Assembly (NCBI GenBank): GCA_934486495.1
Contig: CAKSPW010000019.1
Span: 1-34,628 of the forward strand
Source of the DNA: an uncultured Clostridia bacterium
GTDB lineage: Bacteria; Bacillota; Clostridia; UBA1381
Length of the DNA stretch: 34,628 nt
Direction of reading: 5' to 3'
Shown here: piece after piece, positions 18,942 to 27,340 of the stretch
Layout: each line of letters begins with the position of its first letter
Position numbering within the stretch: the stretch's first letter is position 1
Notes under the pieces: model-generated
Databases searched by the model: none
What the model was told of the DNA's origin: nothing
The model's input: only the letters and a program-made list of their open reading frames with translations
Made by a program: the position numbers and the translations under genes

Positions 18942-21665
18942 ATGGGTTTATTTGAAAAGATTTTCGGAACATATTCCGACAGGGAGCTTAAAAGAGTTAT
19001 ACCTATCGCTGATAAGGTAATGAATCTTGAGGATGAGTTTTCCAAGCTTTCTGATCATGATTTAAGAGGAAAAACGGCTGAGTTTAAGGAAAGACTTAAA
19101 AACGGCGAAACTCTTGACGACCTGCTCCCGGAGGCATTTGCCACAATGCGTGAGGCGGCATGGAGAGTTCTCGGCATGAAGCATTTCCGGGTTCAGGTTA
19201 TCGGCGGAATTATACTTCATCAGGGACGTATTGCCGAGATGAAAACAGGTGAAGGTAAAACTCTCGTTTCCACGCTCCCGGCATATCTTAATGCGCTTAC
19301 CGGTGACGGCGTACATATCGTTACCGTAAACGACTATCTTGCAAAGCGTGACAGTGAGTGGATGGGTAAGGTTTACAGATACCTCGGAATGAGTGTCGGA
19401 CTTATCATTCACGATAAAGATAACGATGAAAGACGTGAGGCTTATGCCTGCGATATAACCTACGGAACAAATAACGAGCTCGGCTTTGATTATTTGCGTG
19501 ACAACATGGTTGTTCATAAAGAGGAAATGGTTCAGCGCGGTCATAACTATGCTGTTGTCGACGAGGTTGACTCGATACTTATAGATGAGGCGAGAACACC
19601 GCTTATCATCTCCGGTATGGGACAGAGTGCAAACGAGCTTTATGCCGTTGCGGATATGTTTGTTAAGCGTCTTAAAAAGCTTGTTGTAACAGAGCATGAC
19701 GATAAAGAGCTTGACGAGGACGTTGACGCTGACTATATCGTAGATGAAAAAGCCAAAACGGCAACGCTTACCGCAAGAGGTGTTAAAAAGGCGGAGCAGG
19801 GTTTTGGTGTGGACAACCTTTCAGACCCGGACAACATGAAGCTTCAGCATCACATCAATCAGGCTCTCCAGGCAAACGGCTGTATGCACAGGGATAAGCA
19901 GTACGTTGTAAAAGACGGTCAGGTTATGATAGTTGACGAATTTACGGGACGTATTATGCCGGGCAGAAGATACTCGGACGGACTTCATCAGGCAATAGAA
20001 GCAAAAGAAGGCGTTAAGGTTGAAAACGAAAGCAGAACGCTTGCTACAATTACGTTCCAGAACTATTTCAGACTTTATAAAAAGCTTTCGGGTATGACGG
20101 GTACGGCACTTACCGAGGAGGACGAGTTCCAGGAGATTTATGCACTCGACTGCGTAGCTGTTCCGACAAACAAGCCCGTTGCAAGAATTGATATGCACGA
20201 CAGCGTTTATAAAACAGAACGCGGAAAATACATGGCTGTCATAAGACAGATTAAGGAATGTCATGAAAAGGGTCAGCCCGTACTTGTAGGTACCGTAAAC
20301 GTTGACAAATCCGAACAGCTTTCGGCACTTTTAAAGCGTGAGGGAATACAGCACGAGGTTTTAAATGCGAAATTCCATGAAAAAGAGGCTGAAATAGTTG
20401 CACAGGCAGGTAAAAAAGGCGCGGTTACAATTGCAACCAACATGGCAGGCCGCGGTACCGATATTATTCTCGGCGGTAATGCCGAATATATGGCAAAGCA
20501 TGAGCTTATCAAAAACGGTATGACCGATGAAATGCTTGCCGAGGCAACAGGCTACGGCGAAACGGACGATGAGGAAATTATAGAAGCTCGCCGCCAATTC
20601 CAGGAATACTACCAGAAATTCAAAAATGACATTGCTCCCGAACAGGAGGAAGTAAAAAAAGCAGGCGGTTTGTTTATTATAGGTACCGAAAGACACGAGT
20701 CGCGCCGTATAGACAATCAGCTCAGAGGTCGTGCCGGACGTCAGGGTGACCCGGGTGCGTCAAAATTCTTCCTTTCACTCGAAGACGACCTTATGAGAAT
20801 ATTCGGCTCTGACAGAGTTAAGGCGATGGTTGAAAAAATGGGTCTTGCCGAGGATGAAGCAATTGAAGCAAATATGCTTACAAAGGCAATAGAAAATGCC
20901 CAGAAGAATCTTGAAAGCCGTAACTTTGATTCGAGAAAGCACGTTCTTCAGTATGACGAGGTTATGAACGAGCAGCGAAAGATTATTTACAGACAGCGTC
21001 AAATGGTGCTTGACGGTGAGGATATTCACGACACGATTATGAACATGATGGAATCAACCGTTAATTCGGCAATTGATGATTATATCGGCATTTCCGATAT
21101 TCCCGAGGAATGGAATATCCGCGCGCTGACAGAGTTTGCAAACAGCACTTTAAGAGCGAACGGCGAGTTTAAAATAACCGATGACGAAATGGAAACGATA
21201 ACAAAAACAGACGTTTACGACAGCCTTATGGAAATAGGCAAAAAACGTATGTCCGAGCAGGCTGAAATATTCGGAGAAAATATGCCGGAGCTTGAAAGAG
21301 TTATAATGCTTCGTGTGGTTGATAATCTTTGGATGGATCACCTTGATGAAATGGAGCACGTTAAACGTGAAATAGGACTTCGTGCATTCGGTCAGCATGA
21401 CCCCGTAGTCGAGTACAGAAATGTCGGCAGTGAGTTGTATAACGGTATGCTCGAGTCGATAAAGCGTGATACGGTTAAATATATTCTCTTTGCTATGCCG
21501 AAAATTAAAATAGAACGTGAGCAGGTTGCAAAGCCGCTCGATACAGGCGGTGACGGTTCTCTTGCAAAGCAGCCGGCAAGAGCTAAAAAGGAAGTCGGAA
21601 GAAACGACCCTTGTCCGTGCGGCAGCGGAAGAAAATATAAGCATTGCTGCGGCAAGGATAAATAA
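18942..21665 (+). CDS. secA: Preprotein translocase ATPase SecA
   Basis: Motor ATPase that drives secreted proteins through SecYEG at the cytoplasmic membrane, so it serves all the signal-peptide proteins in this window. At 907 aa it has normal length. Visible features are Walker A in MKTGEGKTLVSTLPAYLNAL (about residue 100), DYLAKRD, the DEAD-type motif VVDEVDSILIDEARTPLIIS, the GRIMPGRRYSDGLHQAIEAK segment, ATNMAGRGTDI, LRGRAGRQGDPG, and a C-terminal zinc-binding SEC-C tail (NDPCPCGSGRKYKHCCGK). It starts at ATG after AGAGGTG. prfB follows by 41 nt, a gene pair common in Firmicutes. Confidence 0.98.
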   Translation: MGLFEKIFGTYSDRELKRVIPIADKVMNLEDEFSKLSDHDLRGKTAEFKERLKNGETLDDLLPEAFATMREAAWRVLGMKHFRVQVIGGIILHQGRIAEMKTGEGKTLVSTLPAYLNALTGDGVHIVTVNDYLAKRDSEWMGKVYRYLGMSVGLIIHDKDNDERREAYACDITYGTNNELGFDYLRDNMVVHKEEMVQRGHNYAVVDEVDSILIDEARTPLIISGMGQSANELYAVADMFVKRLKKLVVTEHDDKELDEDVDADYIVDEKAKTATLTARGVKKAEQGFGVDNLSDPDNMKLQHHINQALQANGCMHRDKQYVVKDGQVMIVDEFTGRIMPGRRYSDGLHQAIEAKEGVKVENESRTLATITFQNYFRLYKKLSGMTGTALTEEDEFQEIYALDCVAVPTNKPVARIDMHDSVYKTERGKYMAVIRQIKECHEKGQPVLVGTVNVDKSEQLSALLKREGIQHEVLNAKFHEKEAEIVAQAGKKGAVTIATNMAGRGTDIILGGNAEYMAKHELIKNGMTDEMLAEATGYGETDDEEIIEARRQFQEYYQKFKNDIAPEQEEVKKAGGLFIIGTERHESRRIDNQLRGRAGRQGDPGASKFFLSLEDDLMRIFGSDRVKAMVEKMGLAEDEAIEANMLTKAIENAQKNLESRNFDSRKHVLQYDEVMNEQRKIIYRQRQMVLDGEDIHDTIMNMMESTVNSAIDDYIGISDIPEEWNIRALTEFANSTLRANGEFKITDDEMETITKTDVYDSLMEIGKKRMSEQAEIFGENMPELERVIMLRVVDNLWMDHLDEMEHVKREIGLRAFGQHDPVVEYRNVGSELYNGMLESIKRDTVKYILFAMPKIKIEREQVAKPLDTGGDGSLAKQPARAKKEVGRNDPCPCGSGRKYKHCCGKDK

Positions 21666-21706
21666 AATATATCCGAAAATATAAAAAACGGTTAGGATGT
21701 GTTAAA

Positions 21707-22829
21707 ATGTTAGAATACGATGAGTACAGAATTCAACTCAACGGTCTTGAAAAAAACATTACGGATTTGAGGGATTCACTTTGACATCGCTGGAGCAAAT
21801 GCGCAAATAGCAGAGCTTGAGGAGCAAAGCGCTCAGCCCGAGTTTTGGGACGATATGGAAAACAGTCAAAAGGTTCTCCAAAAAATCAAGCAGCTTAAGG
21901 ATAAAGTCGGAAAGTATGAGGAGCTTAAAAGCTTAAGAGAGGACACTCTCATGCTTATTGATATGGCGAACGAGGAAAACGATGAGTCAATGCTCCCCGA
22001 GATAAAGGATGCGGTTGAGAAAGTCAACAAGGATTTAGACGAGATGATGCTTCAAACCCTTCTTTCCGGAAAGTATGACAAATGCGACGCAATCCTTGAC
22101 TTCCACGCCGGAGCAGGCGGAACGGAGGCTCAGGATTGGTGTGAAATGCTTATGCGTATGTATCAAATGTGGGCGCAGAAAAACGGATTTACATTTGATG
22201 TTATAGACTCTCTCCCGGGTGATGATGCCGGAATGAAAAGCGCAACCGTTATGATAAGCGGACTTAACGCATACGGTTATTTAAAGTCAGAAAAAGGCGT
22301 ACACCGCTTGGTAAGAATCTCTCCGTTTGATGCGTCGGGCAGAAGGCATACCTCGTTTGCATCTATTGAGGTTATGCCGGAAATAGACGATGAAATTGAA
22401 ATAAACATAAGACAAGAGGATTTAAGAGTAGATACCTACCATGCCAGCGGCGCAGGCGGTCAGCATATTAATAAAACGGCTTCCGCCGTAAGAATTACTC
22501 ATATTCCGACAGGTGTTGTTGTAGCGTGCCAAACACAGCGTTCACAGCATCAAAACAGAGATTATGCAATGAAAATGCTGAAATCAAAGCTCGTACAAAT
22601 TGCAGAGCAGCAGCAAAAGGAAAAAATAGAGGATATCAAGGGTGTTCAAAAGGAAATTGCTTGGGGCAGCCAAATCCGTTCGTATGTTTTCCATCCGTAT
22701 AATCTCGTTAAAGACCATCGTACAGGCTTTGAAATGGGTAATATCAACGCAGTTATGGACGGCGATTTAAACGGATTTATCAATGCGTATTTAAAGGCGG
22801 CAAGCCTCGGAACGCTCGAAACAAAATAA
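21707..22829 (+). CDS. prfB: Peptide chain release factor 2, with programmed +1 frameshift
   Basis: RF2 releases nascent peptides at UGA and UAA stops. The gene starts at ATG 21707 (MLEYDEYRIQLNG) with AGGATG upstream. Codon 25 CTT is followed by in-frame TGA at 21782-21784 and then C. This is the classical RF2 autoregulatory site CTT TGA C, with a Shine-Dalgarno-like GAGGGA just upstream (TTGAGGGATTCACTTTGAC). A +1 slip onto GAC gives a 373-aa protein of normal RF2 length that continues DIAGANAQIAELEEQ. The frame-1 part has GAGGTEAQDW, the RF2-specific SPF tripeptide (RISPFDASGR) and the catalytic GGQ (SGAGGQHINK). Low RF2 lets the ribosome dwell at UGA and shift, raising RF2. This is not a pseudogene. 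Confidence 0.97.
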
Positions 22830-22843
22830 AAGATTTTTACCGG

Positions 22844-22869
22844 ACGCACACAGCAAATTCTGTGTGCGT
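22844..22869 (+). terminator. Probable terminator after prfB
   Basis: A perfect 10-bp stem (ACGCACACAG / CTGTGTGCGT) with a 6-nt loop lies 15 nt after the prfB stop. The tail TTGGATTAT is T-rich but not a clean T-run, so termination may be partial. Confidence 0.55.
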
Positions 22870-22969
22870 TTGGATTATACGAAGTAAGATTATTTAGGGC
22901 AGATATGAAAAATCATTGCGTCATGGCATCAAAATGTATTAGCGGAAAACAGCTATCCGACAAAGCGTA

Positions 22970-22997
22970 TTGACAAATTGTCAAACGGTATTATAAT
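22970..22997 (+). promoter_or_regulatory. Promoter and possible operator of the choloylglycine-hydrolase-family gene
   Basis: Perfect TTGACA (22970-22975), a 16-nt spacer and perfect TATAAT (22992-22997). The -35 is part of a near-perfect 15-nt palindrome, TTGACAA-A-TTGTCAA (22970-22984). TGACAAAT recurs just after the -10 (22997-23004). Such a layout suggests a repressor site covering the promoter. Confidence 0.7.
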
Positions 22998-23027
22998 GAC
23001 AAATCGGTAAGCGGAACGGAGGTTATT

Positions 23028-24002
23028 ATGTGTACAGCAGCAACTTATAAAACGAAGGATTTTTATTTTGGACGAACGCTCGATTATGAAATATCATACG
23101 GCGATAATGTAGTTATAACACCAAGGAATTATAAATTTGAATTACGAAACGGCGAAAAAATAACAAGTCACTATGCAATTATCGGAATGGCGTGCGTTAT
23201 GCGTGACTATCCTTTATATTATGATGCCGTTAATGAAAAAGGACTCGCAATTGCAGGTCTTAATTTTGTCGGCAATGCTCATTACAACAAGTCCGAAAGC
23301 GGAAAGAATAACATCGCTCAATTTGAGTTGATTCCGTATATTCTCGGGAAATGCGCCACGGTAAAAGATGCGAAAAACGCTTTAAAAAGCATAAATCTTA
23401 CAGATGTTCCGTTTTCGGAAAATCTGCCGCTTGCACAGCTCCACTGGCTTATTGCCGATAAGGATGAATGTATTACGCTTGAATCGGTAAAAGATGGTCT
23501 TAGAGTATATGATAATCCCGTAGGTGTTCTTGCAAACAATCCTCCGTTTGATTATCAAATGTTTAATCTGAACAATTATATGCACCTTGCAGTCGAAAAC
23601 AGAGAAAACACTTTTTCAGAGAATCTCACACTCAATCAGTACAGCCGTGGAATGGGAGCAATGGGACTTCCGGGCGACCTGTCCTCACAGTCACGTTTCG
23701 TGCGTGCGGCTTTTGTAAAAATGAACTCTGTTTCCGGGAGCTCGGAGTCGGAAAGCGTAAGTCAGTTTTTCCATATTCTCGGCAGTGTCGACCAGCAAAG
23801 AGGCTGCTGTAAACTCGGTGAAGACAAATATGAAATTACTCTGTACACATCATGCTGTAACACGGATAAAGGAATTTACTATTATAATACCTACAACAAT
23901 CACCAAATAAATGCGGTAGATATGCATAAAGAGGATTTGGACGGTGAAACGCTGATAGCGTACACACCGCTTACCGTTGAAAAAATATATATGCAAAACT
24001 AA
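23028..24002 (+). CDS. Choloylglycine hydrolase family protein (bile salt hydrolase / penicillin V acylase type)
   Basis: Ntn-fold amidase of 324 aa that starts MCTAATYK. Removal of Met would expose the catalytic Cys2. The residues that line the active site in bile salt hydrolases are present at near-standard spacing: Arg16 and Asp19 in FGRTLDYE, Asn79 in GLNF, Asn171 in LANNPPFDYQ, and Arg223 in SSQSRFVRAAF. No signal peptide, so it is cytoplasmic. Members cleave amides of conjugated bile acids, penicillin V or acyl-homoserine lactones; the substrate cannot be fixed from sequence. If it is a true bile salt hydrolase it would point to a gut host. It is monocistronic, with GGAGG 5 nt before the ATG, a strong promoter and a bidirectional terminator downstream. 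Confidence 0.9.
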   Translation: MCTAATYKTKDFYFGRTLDYEISYGDNVVITPRNYKFELRNGEKITSHYAIIGMACVMRDYPLYYDAVNEKGLAIAGLNFVGNAHYNKSESGKNNIAQFELIPYILGKCATVKDAKNALKSINLTDVPFSENLPLAQLHWLIADKDECITLESVKDGLRVYDNPVGVLANNPPFDYQMFNLNNYMHLAVENRENTFSENLTLNQYSRGMGAMGLPGDLSSQSRFVRAAFVKMNSVSGSSESESVSQFFHILGSVDQQRGCCKLGEDKYEITLYTSCCNTDKGIYYYNTYNNHQINAVDMHKEDLDGETLIAYTPLTVEKIYMQN

Positions 24003-24086
24003 TTGTCAAATAAACAATCCGAAAAGCAAGGCGCATTTGCCGGTAAATATAAATATGCACGAATGCACCAAATTCTTTTTTTAAAG

Positions 24087-24178
24087 CGGCTTGATTGATA
24101 ATTATTTAAACTCATATATAAACCCCATTAAAAAGGCTGTTTAAAAAGTCAGTTGACTCTTTAAACAGCCTCTTTTTT
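24087..24178. repeat. Dispersed repeat with bidirectional terminator, copy A
   Basis: The hairpin (24134-24171) pairs AGGCTGTTTAAA plus AGTCA with its complement (17 of 18 positions). CTTTTTTG follows on the plus strand and TTTTTAAT on the minus strand, so it can stop both converging transcripts (choloylglycine hydrolase and phosphoribosyltransferase). A second copy lies at 30041-30126, where the arms and the upstream block CGGCTTGATT are also found at similar spacing (47 versus 41 nt before the hairpin). Confidence 0.85.
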
Positions 24179-24203
24179 GTTAATTCGGATTAAGTCCGCA
24201 TTT

Positions 24204-24761
24204 TTATTTTATAGGTGTTCCGTCTTTTGAGAACAACGGCAAAGGTGCAAGATATTTAATATCCTCTCTGTCAATTGCATCTCCCTCGGCAAGAACAGCC
24301 ATTCTGCCGACAACCGTACCGCCTACCTGCTTTACAAGCGTTTCGAGTGCCGCAAGCGATTCACCTGTGCTTATAACGTCATCGACAATAAGTACACGCT
24401 TTCCTCGGATTGCGTCAATTTCCGTCTGACCTATGCAAAGGCGCTGAACATTTTCGGTTGTTATAGAATCAACTTCTGTATAAACAACGTCCTTCATGTA
24501 AAGCTTTTTCGCTTTGCGGGCAACGATATAGTTATTTTCTCCCGCTTGTCTTGCCATTTCGTACAAGAGCGGTATTCCCTTTGATTCGGCTGTAATCATT
24601 ATATCATGCTCGGGTGCGATTTTCAAAAGCTCGCTTGCCGCAGCTTTTGTAATTTCAACATCTCCGAACATAATAAATGCTCCGATGTACATATCGTCCG
24701 AAATTTTGCAAAGGGGCAGTTCACGCTCAAGTCCGGCGATTTTAATACGATAACTGTTCAT
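24204..24761 (-). CDS. Purine phosphoribosyltransferase (adenine PRT-like)
   Basis: Type I phosphoribosyltransferase of 185 aa that would join a free purine base to PRPP to make the nucleotide. The PRPP-binding loop is clear: VLIVDDVISTGES near residue 122. The flanking parts (MITAESKGIPLLYEMARQ; YIVARKAKKLYM) fit the adenine/xanthine PRT group better than HGPRT. It follows the purine permease by 21 nt on the same strand, so the pair forms an uptake-and-salvage operon. Whether the base is adenine or another purine is not certain, so I give no symbol. Its transcript ends at the shared hairpin 24134-24171. Confidence 0.85.
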   Translation of the reverse strand: MNSYRIKIAGLERELPLCKISDDMYIGAFIMFGDVEITKAAASELLKIAPEHDIMITAESKGIPLLYEMARQAGENNYIVARKAKKLYMKDVVYTEVDSITTENVQRLCIGQTEIDAIRGKRVLIVDDVISTGESLAALETLVKQVGGTVVGRMAVLAEGDAIDREDIKYLAPLPLFSKDGTPIK

Positions 24762-24782
24762 TTAATGTCAGTCCTTTCAATC

Positions 24783-26132
24783 TTACGATGCTGTAACAAT
24801 CTTTGTTATGAAATAGAGAACAAACAAAGCTGTGGATACCCACATAACAGGCTTAATATCCCTAACCTTGCCTGTGCAAATCTTAAGAATTACCCATGAA
24901 AGCATACCGAACATGATACCGTTTGAAATTGAGTATGTGAACGGCATGAAGATAACAGCCATGAAGCCGCCGACAGAGTCTGCTATATCTCCGTCAAATT
25001 CAAAGTTCTTAATTGCACTGAGCATAAGAAGTCCGACAAAGAGCATAGCCGGTGTTGTTGCAAATGAAGGTATTGCAAGGAAAATCGGAGCAAGCACGAG
25101 TGAAAGGATAAAGAGAACAGCTGTTGTAAGAGCTGTAAGACCCGTTCTTCCGCCTGCTGCAACACCTGCGCTTGATTCAACGTAGCTTGTTACAGTTGAT
25201 GTACCCATGCAAGCACCTACAACCGTACCTACAGCATCTGCAAGAAGAGCACCCTTAGCGCGCGGAAGCTCACCCTTTTCGTTAAGAAGATTACCTTTTT
25301 CTGCAACACCGATAAGAGTTCCTACAGTATCGAAAATATCGGTAAAGAGGAATGTGAACATGATAACGAGGAAGTTTGACAAATTCTTTGCAACGTATGT
25401 AAAGTCAAACTTAAACATAGCCGGAGCTTCAAGTCCGAGTCCGCTGAATGAAGGAATAAGCGAATAAACGCCTGCTTCAATGTCAACCTTGTACCAGCCG
25501 ATAAGCTCTGCAATTATACCGAGAAGCCATGTAGCCAAGATACCGATAAGAATGTCACCGGGCACCTTATAGTGATGAAGTATACCGATAATAAGAAGTC
25601 CTACTATTGAAAGTACGAACTGCGGTGCGGCAAAGTTACCGATCGAAACAAGTGTAGACTCGTCGTTTACGGTAACGCCTGAGTTTATAAGTGCAATAAT
25701 GGTTATAAATAAGCCAATTCCGGCAGTAATACCGAACTTAAGGTTTTTAGGTATCTGATTTACGAGCGCCTCTCTGAAATTACAAAGAGAAAGCAAAATA
25801 AATATTATACCCTCAACAAGTATTGCCGTAAGTGCAACGGCATAAGAGCATCCCATAACTCCGCATACGGTAAATGCAAAAAATGCGTTAAGACCCATTC
25901 CCGATGCAAGAGCTACCGGGTAGTTTGCGAAAAATGCCATACAAAGAGTAGCGATTGCCGCAGAAACAGCTGTTGCAACAAAAATTCCGCCGTTTGTCGC
26001 ACCCTCAACCGTTCCGAGCATACTCGGATTTACCGCAAGAATGTAAGCCATTGCAAGAAAGGTTGTAATTCCGGCAATAATTTCACGCTTTACGTTAGTG
26101 CCGTTTTCCTTCAGCTTAAATAGTTTTTCCAT
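24783..26132 (-). CDS. NCS2-family purine permease (AzgA/PbuG-like)
   Basis: Membrane transporter of 449 aa for guanine, hypoxanthine or adenine. The N-terminus KREIIAGITTFLAMAYILAVNP is the signature of the AzgA-like branch of the nucleobase-cation symporter-2 family. Later segments include GMGLNAFFAFTVCG and TSTVTSYVESSAGVAAGGRTGL, the conserved substrate-site region. A dozen or so hydrophobic helices are visible. AAGGAG lies 8 nt before the ATG. It has its own promoter and a roughly 96-nt leader with competing hairpins. I see no purine riboswitch core in it. Co-transcribed with the phosphoribosyltransferase. Confidence 0.92.
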   Translation of the reverse strand: MEKLFKLKENGTNVKREIIAGITTFLAMAYILAVNPSMLGTVEGATNGGIFVATAVSAAIATLCMAFFANYPVALASGMGLNAFFAFTVCGVMGCSYAVALTAILVEGIIFILLSLCNFREALVNQIPKNLKFGITAGIGLFITIIALINSGVTVNDESTLVSIGNFAAPQFVLSIVGLLIIGILHHYKVPGDILIGILATWLLGIIAELIGWYKVDIEAGVYSLIPSFSGLGLEAPAMFKFDFTYVAKNLSNFLVIMFTFLFTDIFDTVGTLIGVAEKGNLLNEKGELPRAKGALLADAVGTVVGACMGTSTVTSYVESSAGVAAGGRTGLTALTTAVLFILSLVLAPIFLAIPSFATTPAMLFVGLLMLSAIKNFEFDGDIADSVGGFMAVIFMPFTYSISNGIMFGMLSWVILKICTGKVRDIKPVMWVSTALFVLYFITKIVTAS

Positions 26133-26156
26133 AAAATCTTCTCCTTAAAGTATTTT

Positions 26157-26206
26157 ATCCGCCGTCGGCGGAGATTTTTTGAACAAACACAAGCCGCCTG
26201 CCCTTG
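26157..26206 (-). promoter_or_regulatory. Leader of the purine permease mRNA with alternative hairpins
   Basis: On the minus strand a GC-rich inverted repeat TCCGCCGACGGCGGA (26173-26159) sits just before the ribosome site. The upstream segment CCGCAAGGGCAGGCGG can fold on itself. Its GGCGG can also pair with the CCGCC of the downstream hairpin, so two exclusive folds are possible. There is no T-run after either. A role in translation control is speculative. Confidence 0.3.
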
Positions 26207-26234
26207 CGGTTTCATATTTGCCAATACATAATAT

Positions 26235-26263
26235 ATTGTAACTCTTACCAGTCTAAAATTCAA
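26235..26263 (-). promoter_or_regulatory. Promoter of the purine permease operon
   Basis: On the minus strand, TTGAAT (26263-26258), a 17-nt spacer and TACAAT (26240-26235). It would start transcription near 26228, leaving a leader of about 96 nt. Confidence 0.7.
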
Positions 26264-26315
26264 GTCTTTTTTTGTAATTTGATTAAAATTTAGAATAATC
26301 ACCAAAAATTTTGTA

Positions 26316-26345
26316 TTGAAATTTACATATCGGATAGGTTATAAT
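26316..26345 (+). promoter_or_regulatory. Promoter of the SleB/CwlJ-type hydrolase gene
   Basis: TTGAAA (26316-26321), an 18-nt spacer and TATAAT (26340-26345), about 78 nt before the chosen ATG. A vegetative sigma-A type promoter, so expression need not be limited to spores. Confidence 0.65.
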
Positions 26346-26429
26346 ACAATTTGGGATTCATAATTCGGATTTTATAAAGAAATCCTTATGAATTATTGTA
26401 TTCTAAACGAAAAGAAAGGACTGAAGATT

Positions 26430-27245
26430 ATGAAAAAGCTATTATTTGCGGCATCAATTGTTTCTGCTATGCTGCTTGCCGCACACAGCGAAGCTGCTCC
26501 GATTGACATACGTGTAAACGAAGAATACATAAAAACGCACTCCGAACCGGTAATAAGGGGCGGAGTTACATATGCGCCCGTAAGGTCTGTTGCCGATGCG
26601 CTTTGTGCCGAAACGACATGGGATGATGAAGAAAAGGCAGCGTCAGTTGTGCTTTCAGACTCCGAGATAAAAATAAGCACACTCGGCGGGGAAATTAAGA
26701 AAGATAATGTAACCGTTTCCGAAAAAAGCGGGGCGTTTATAAAAGATGACAGAGCATTTATCCCCGTCAGGCTTATCTGCGAACTGTTCGGCGCCGAGGT
26801 CGGATGGGACGGACTTTATAAAAACGTGGAAATAAAAATCGGCCATGACGTTAATGAAAGTGCGATAGACAAAACATTTACACACGATGAGCTTTATTGG
26901 CTTTCGAGAATAATCAATGCCGAAAGCGGCGGAGAGAAATACGAGGGGCAGGTTGCCGTCGGAGATGTAATACTTAACCGTGTAAAAAGCAAAGAATTTC
27001 CTAACACAATTTACGGCGTTATTTTTGACAGAAAATATTCCGTACAGTTTGAGCCTGTTGCCAACGGAACGATTTATAACGAGCCCACACCGAAAGCCGT
27101 CGAGGCGGCAAAGGATTCTCTTGCAAATCAGTCAATCATAGGAAACTGTCTTTATTTTTTCAATCCGAAAACAGCGTCAAGCTCATGGATTTCAAAAAAT
27201 CGCAAGTACTATAAGACAATCGGCGGTCATGACTTTTATTTATAA
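26430..27245 (+). CDS. Secreted cell-wall hydrolase, CwlJ/SleB family
   Basis: Exported wall-lytic enzyme of 271 aa. The start is set at ATG 26430 (MKKLLFAASIVSAMLLAAHS), which gives a clean signal peptide and has AAAGGA 9 nt upstream; the frame is open 14 codons further back but without a ribosome site. Mature residues about 25-135 form a copper-amine-oxidase-N-type domain (two copies of a PVRSVADAL / PVRLICELF motif), a common wall-binding module. The C-terminal 120 residues are a Hydrolase_2 domain (WLSRIINAESGGEKYEGQVA, VILNRVKSKEFPNTI, GNCLYFFNP), with the Glu of INAESGGE as the likely catalytic acid. Relatives open spore cortex or cleave peptidoglycan in vegetative cells. No terminator is obvious before uxuA, 95 nt on. 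Confidence 0.88.
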   Translation: MKKLLFAASIVSAMLLAAHSEAAPIDIRVNEEYIKTHSEPVIRGGVTYAPVRSVADALCAETTWDDEEKAASVVLSDSEIKISTLGGEIKKDNVTVSEKSGAFIKDDRAFIPVRLICELFGAEVGWDGLYKNVEIKIGHDVNESAIDKTFTHDELYWLSRIINAESGGEKYEGQVAVGDVILNRVKSKEFPNTIYGVIFDRKYSVQFEPVANGTIYNEPTPKAVEAAKDSLANQSIIGNCLYFFNPKTASSSWISKNRKYYKTIGGHDFYL

Positions 27246-27302
27246 GTCAATATTTTCAATGTTTATGCTAATAGTTTAATATTATATTTGTTTTTCGTGC
27301 TT

Positions 27303-27308
27303 TATAAT
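27303..27308 (+). promoter_or_regulatory. Possible -10 box of uxuAB
   Basis: TATAAT lies 33 nt before the uxuA ATG but without a recognisable -35 (TATTAT at the 17-nt spacing). Either an activator is needed or uxuAB is read through from the upstream hydrolase gene. I see no clear operator. Confidence 0.35.
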
Positions 27309-27340
27309 TTAAGATGAAGAATTATAAAGGAGCGATATAC

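Noticed and set aside
21707..21784. prfB as a frameshifted pseudogene
   Set aside because: The stop lies exactly at the known RF2 CTT TGA C site with an SD-like sequence, and the rest of the gene is intact with SPF and GGQ motifs.
26158..26179. A plus-strand terminator (TCCGCC/GGCGGA then TTTTTT)
   Set aside because: No plus-strand gene ends upstream of it; it lies in the minus-strand leader of the permease gene, so the T-run is probably incidental.
26133..26235. Purine riboswitch before the permease gene
   Set aside because: The conserved core of the purine aptamer and its paired loops could not be found on the minus strand.
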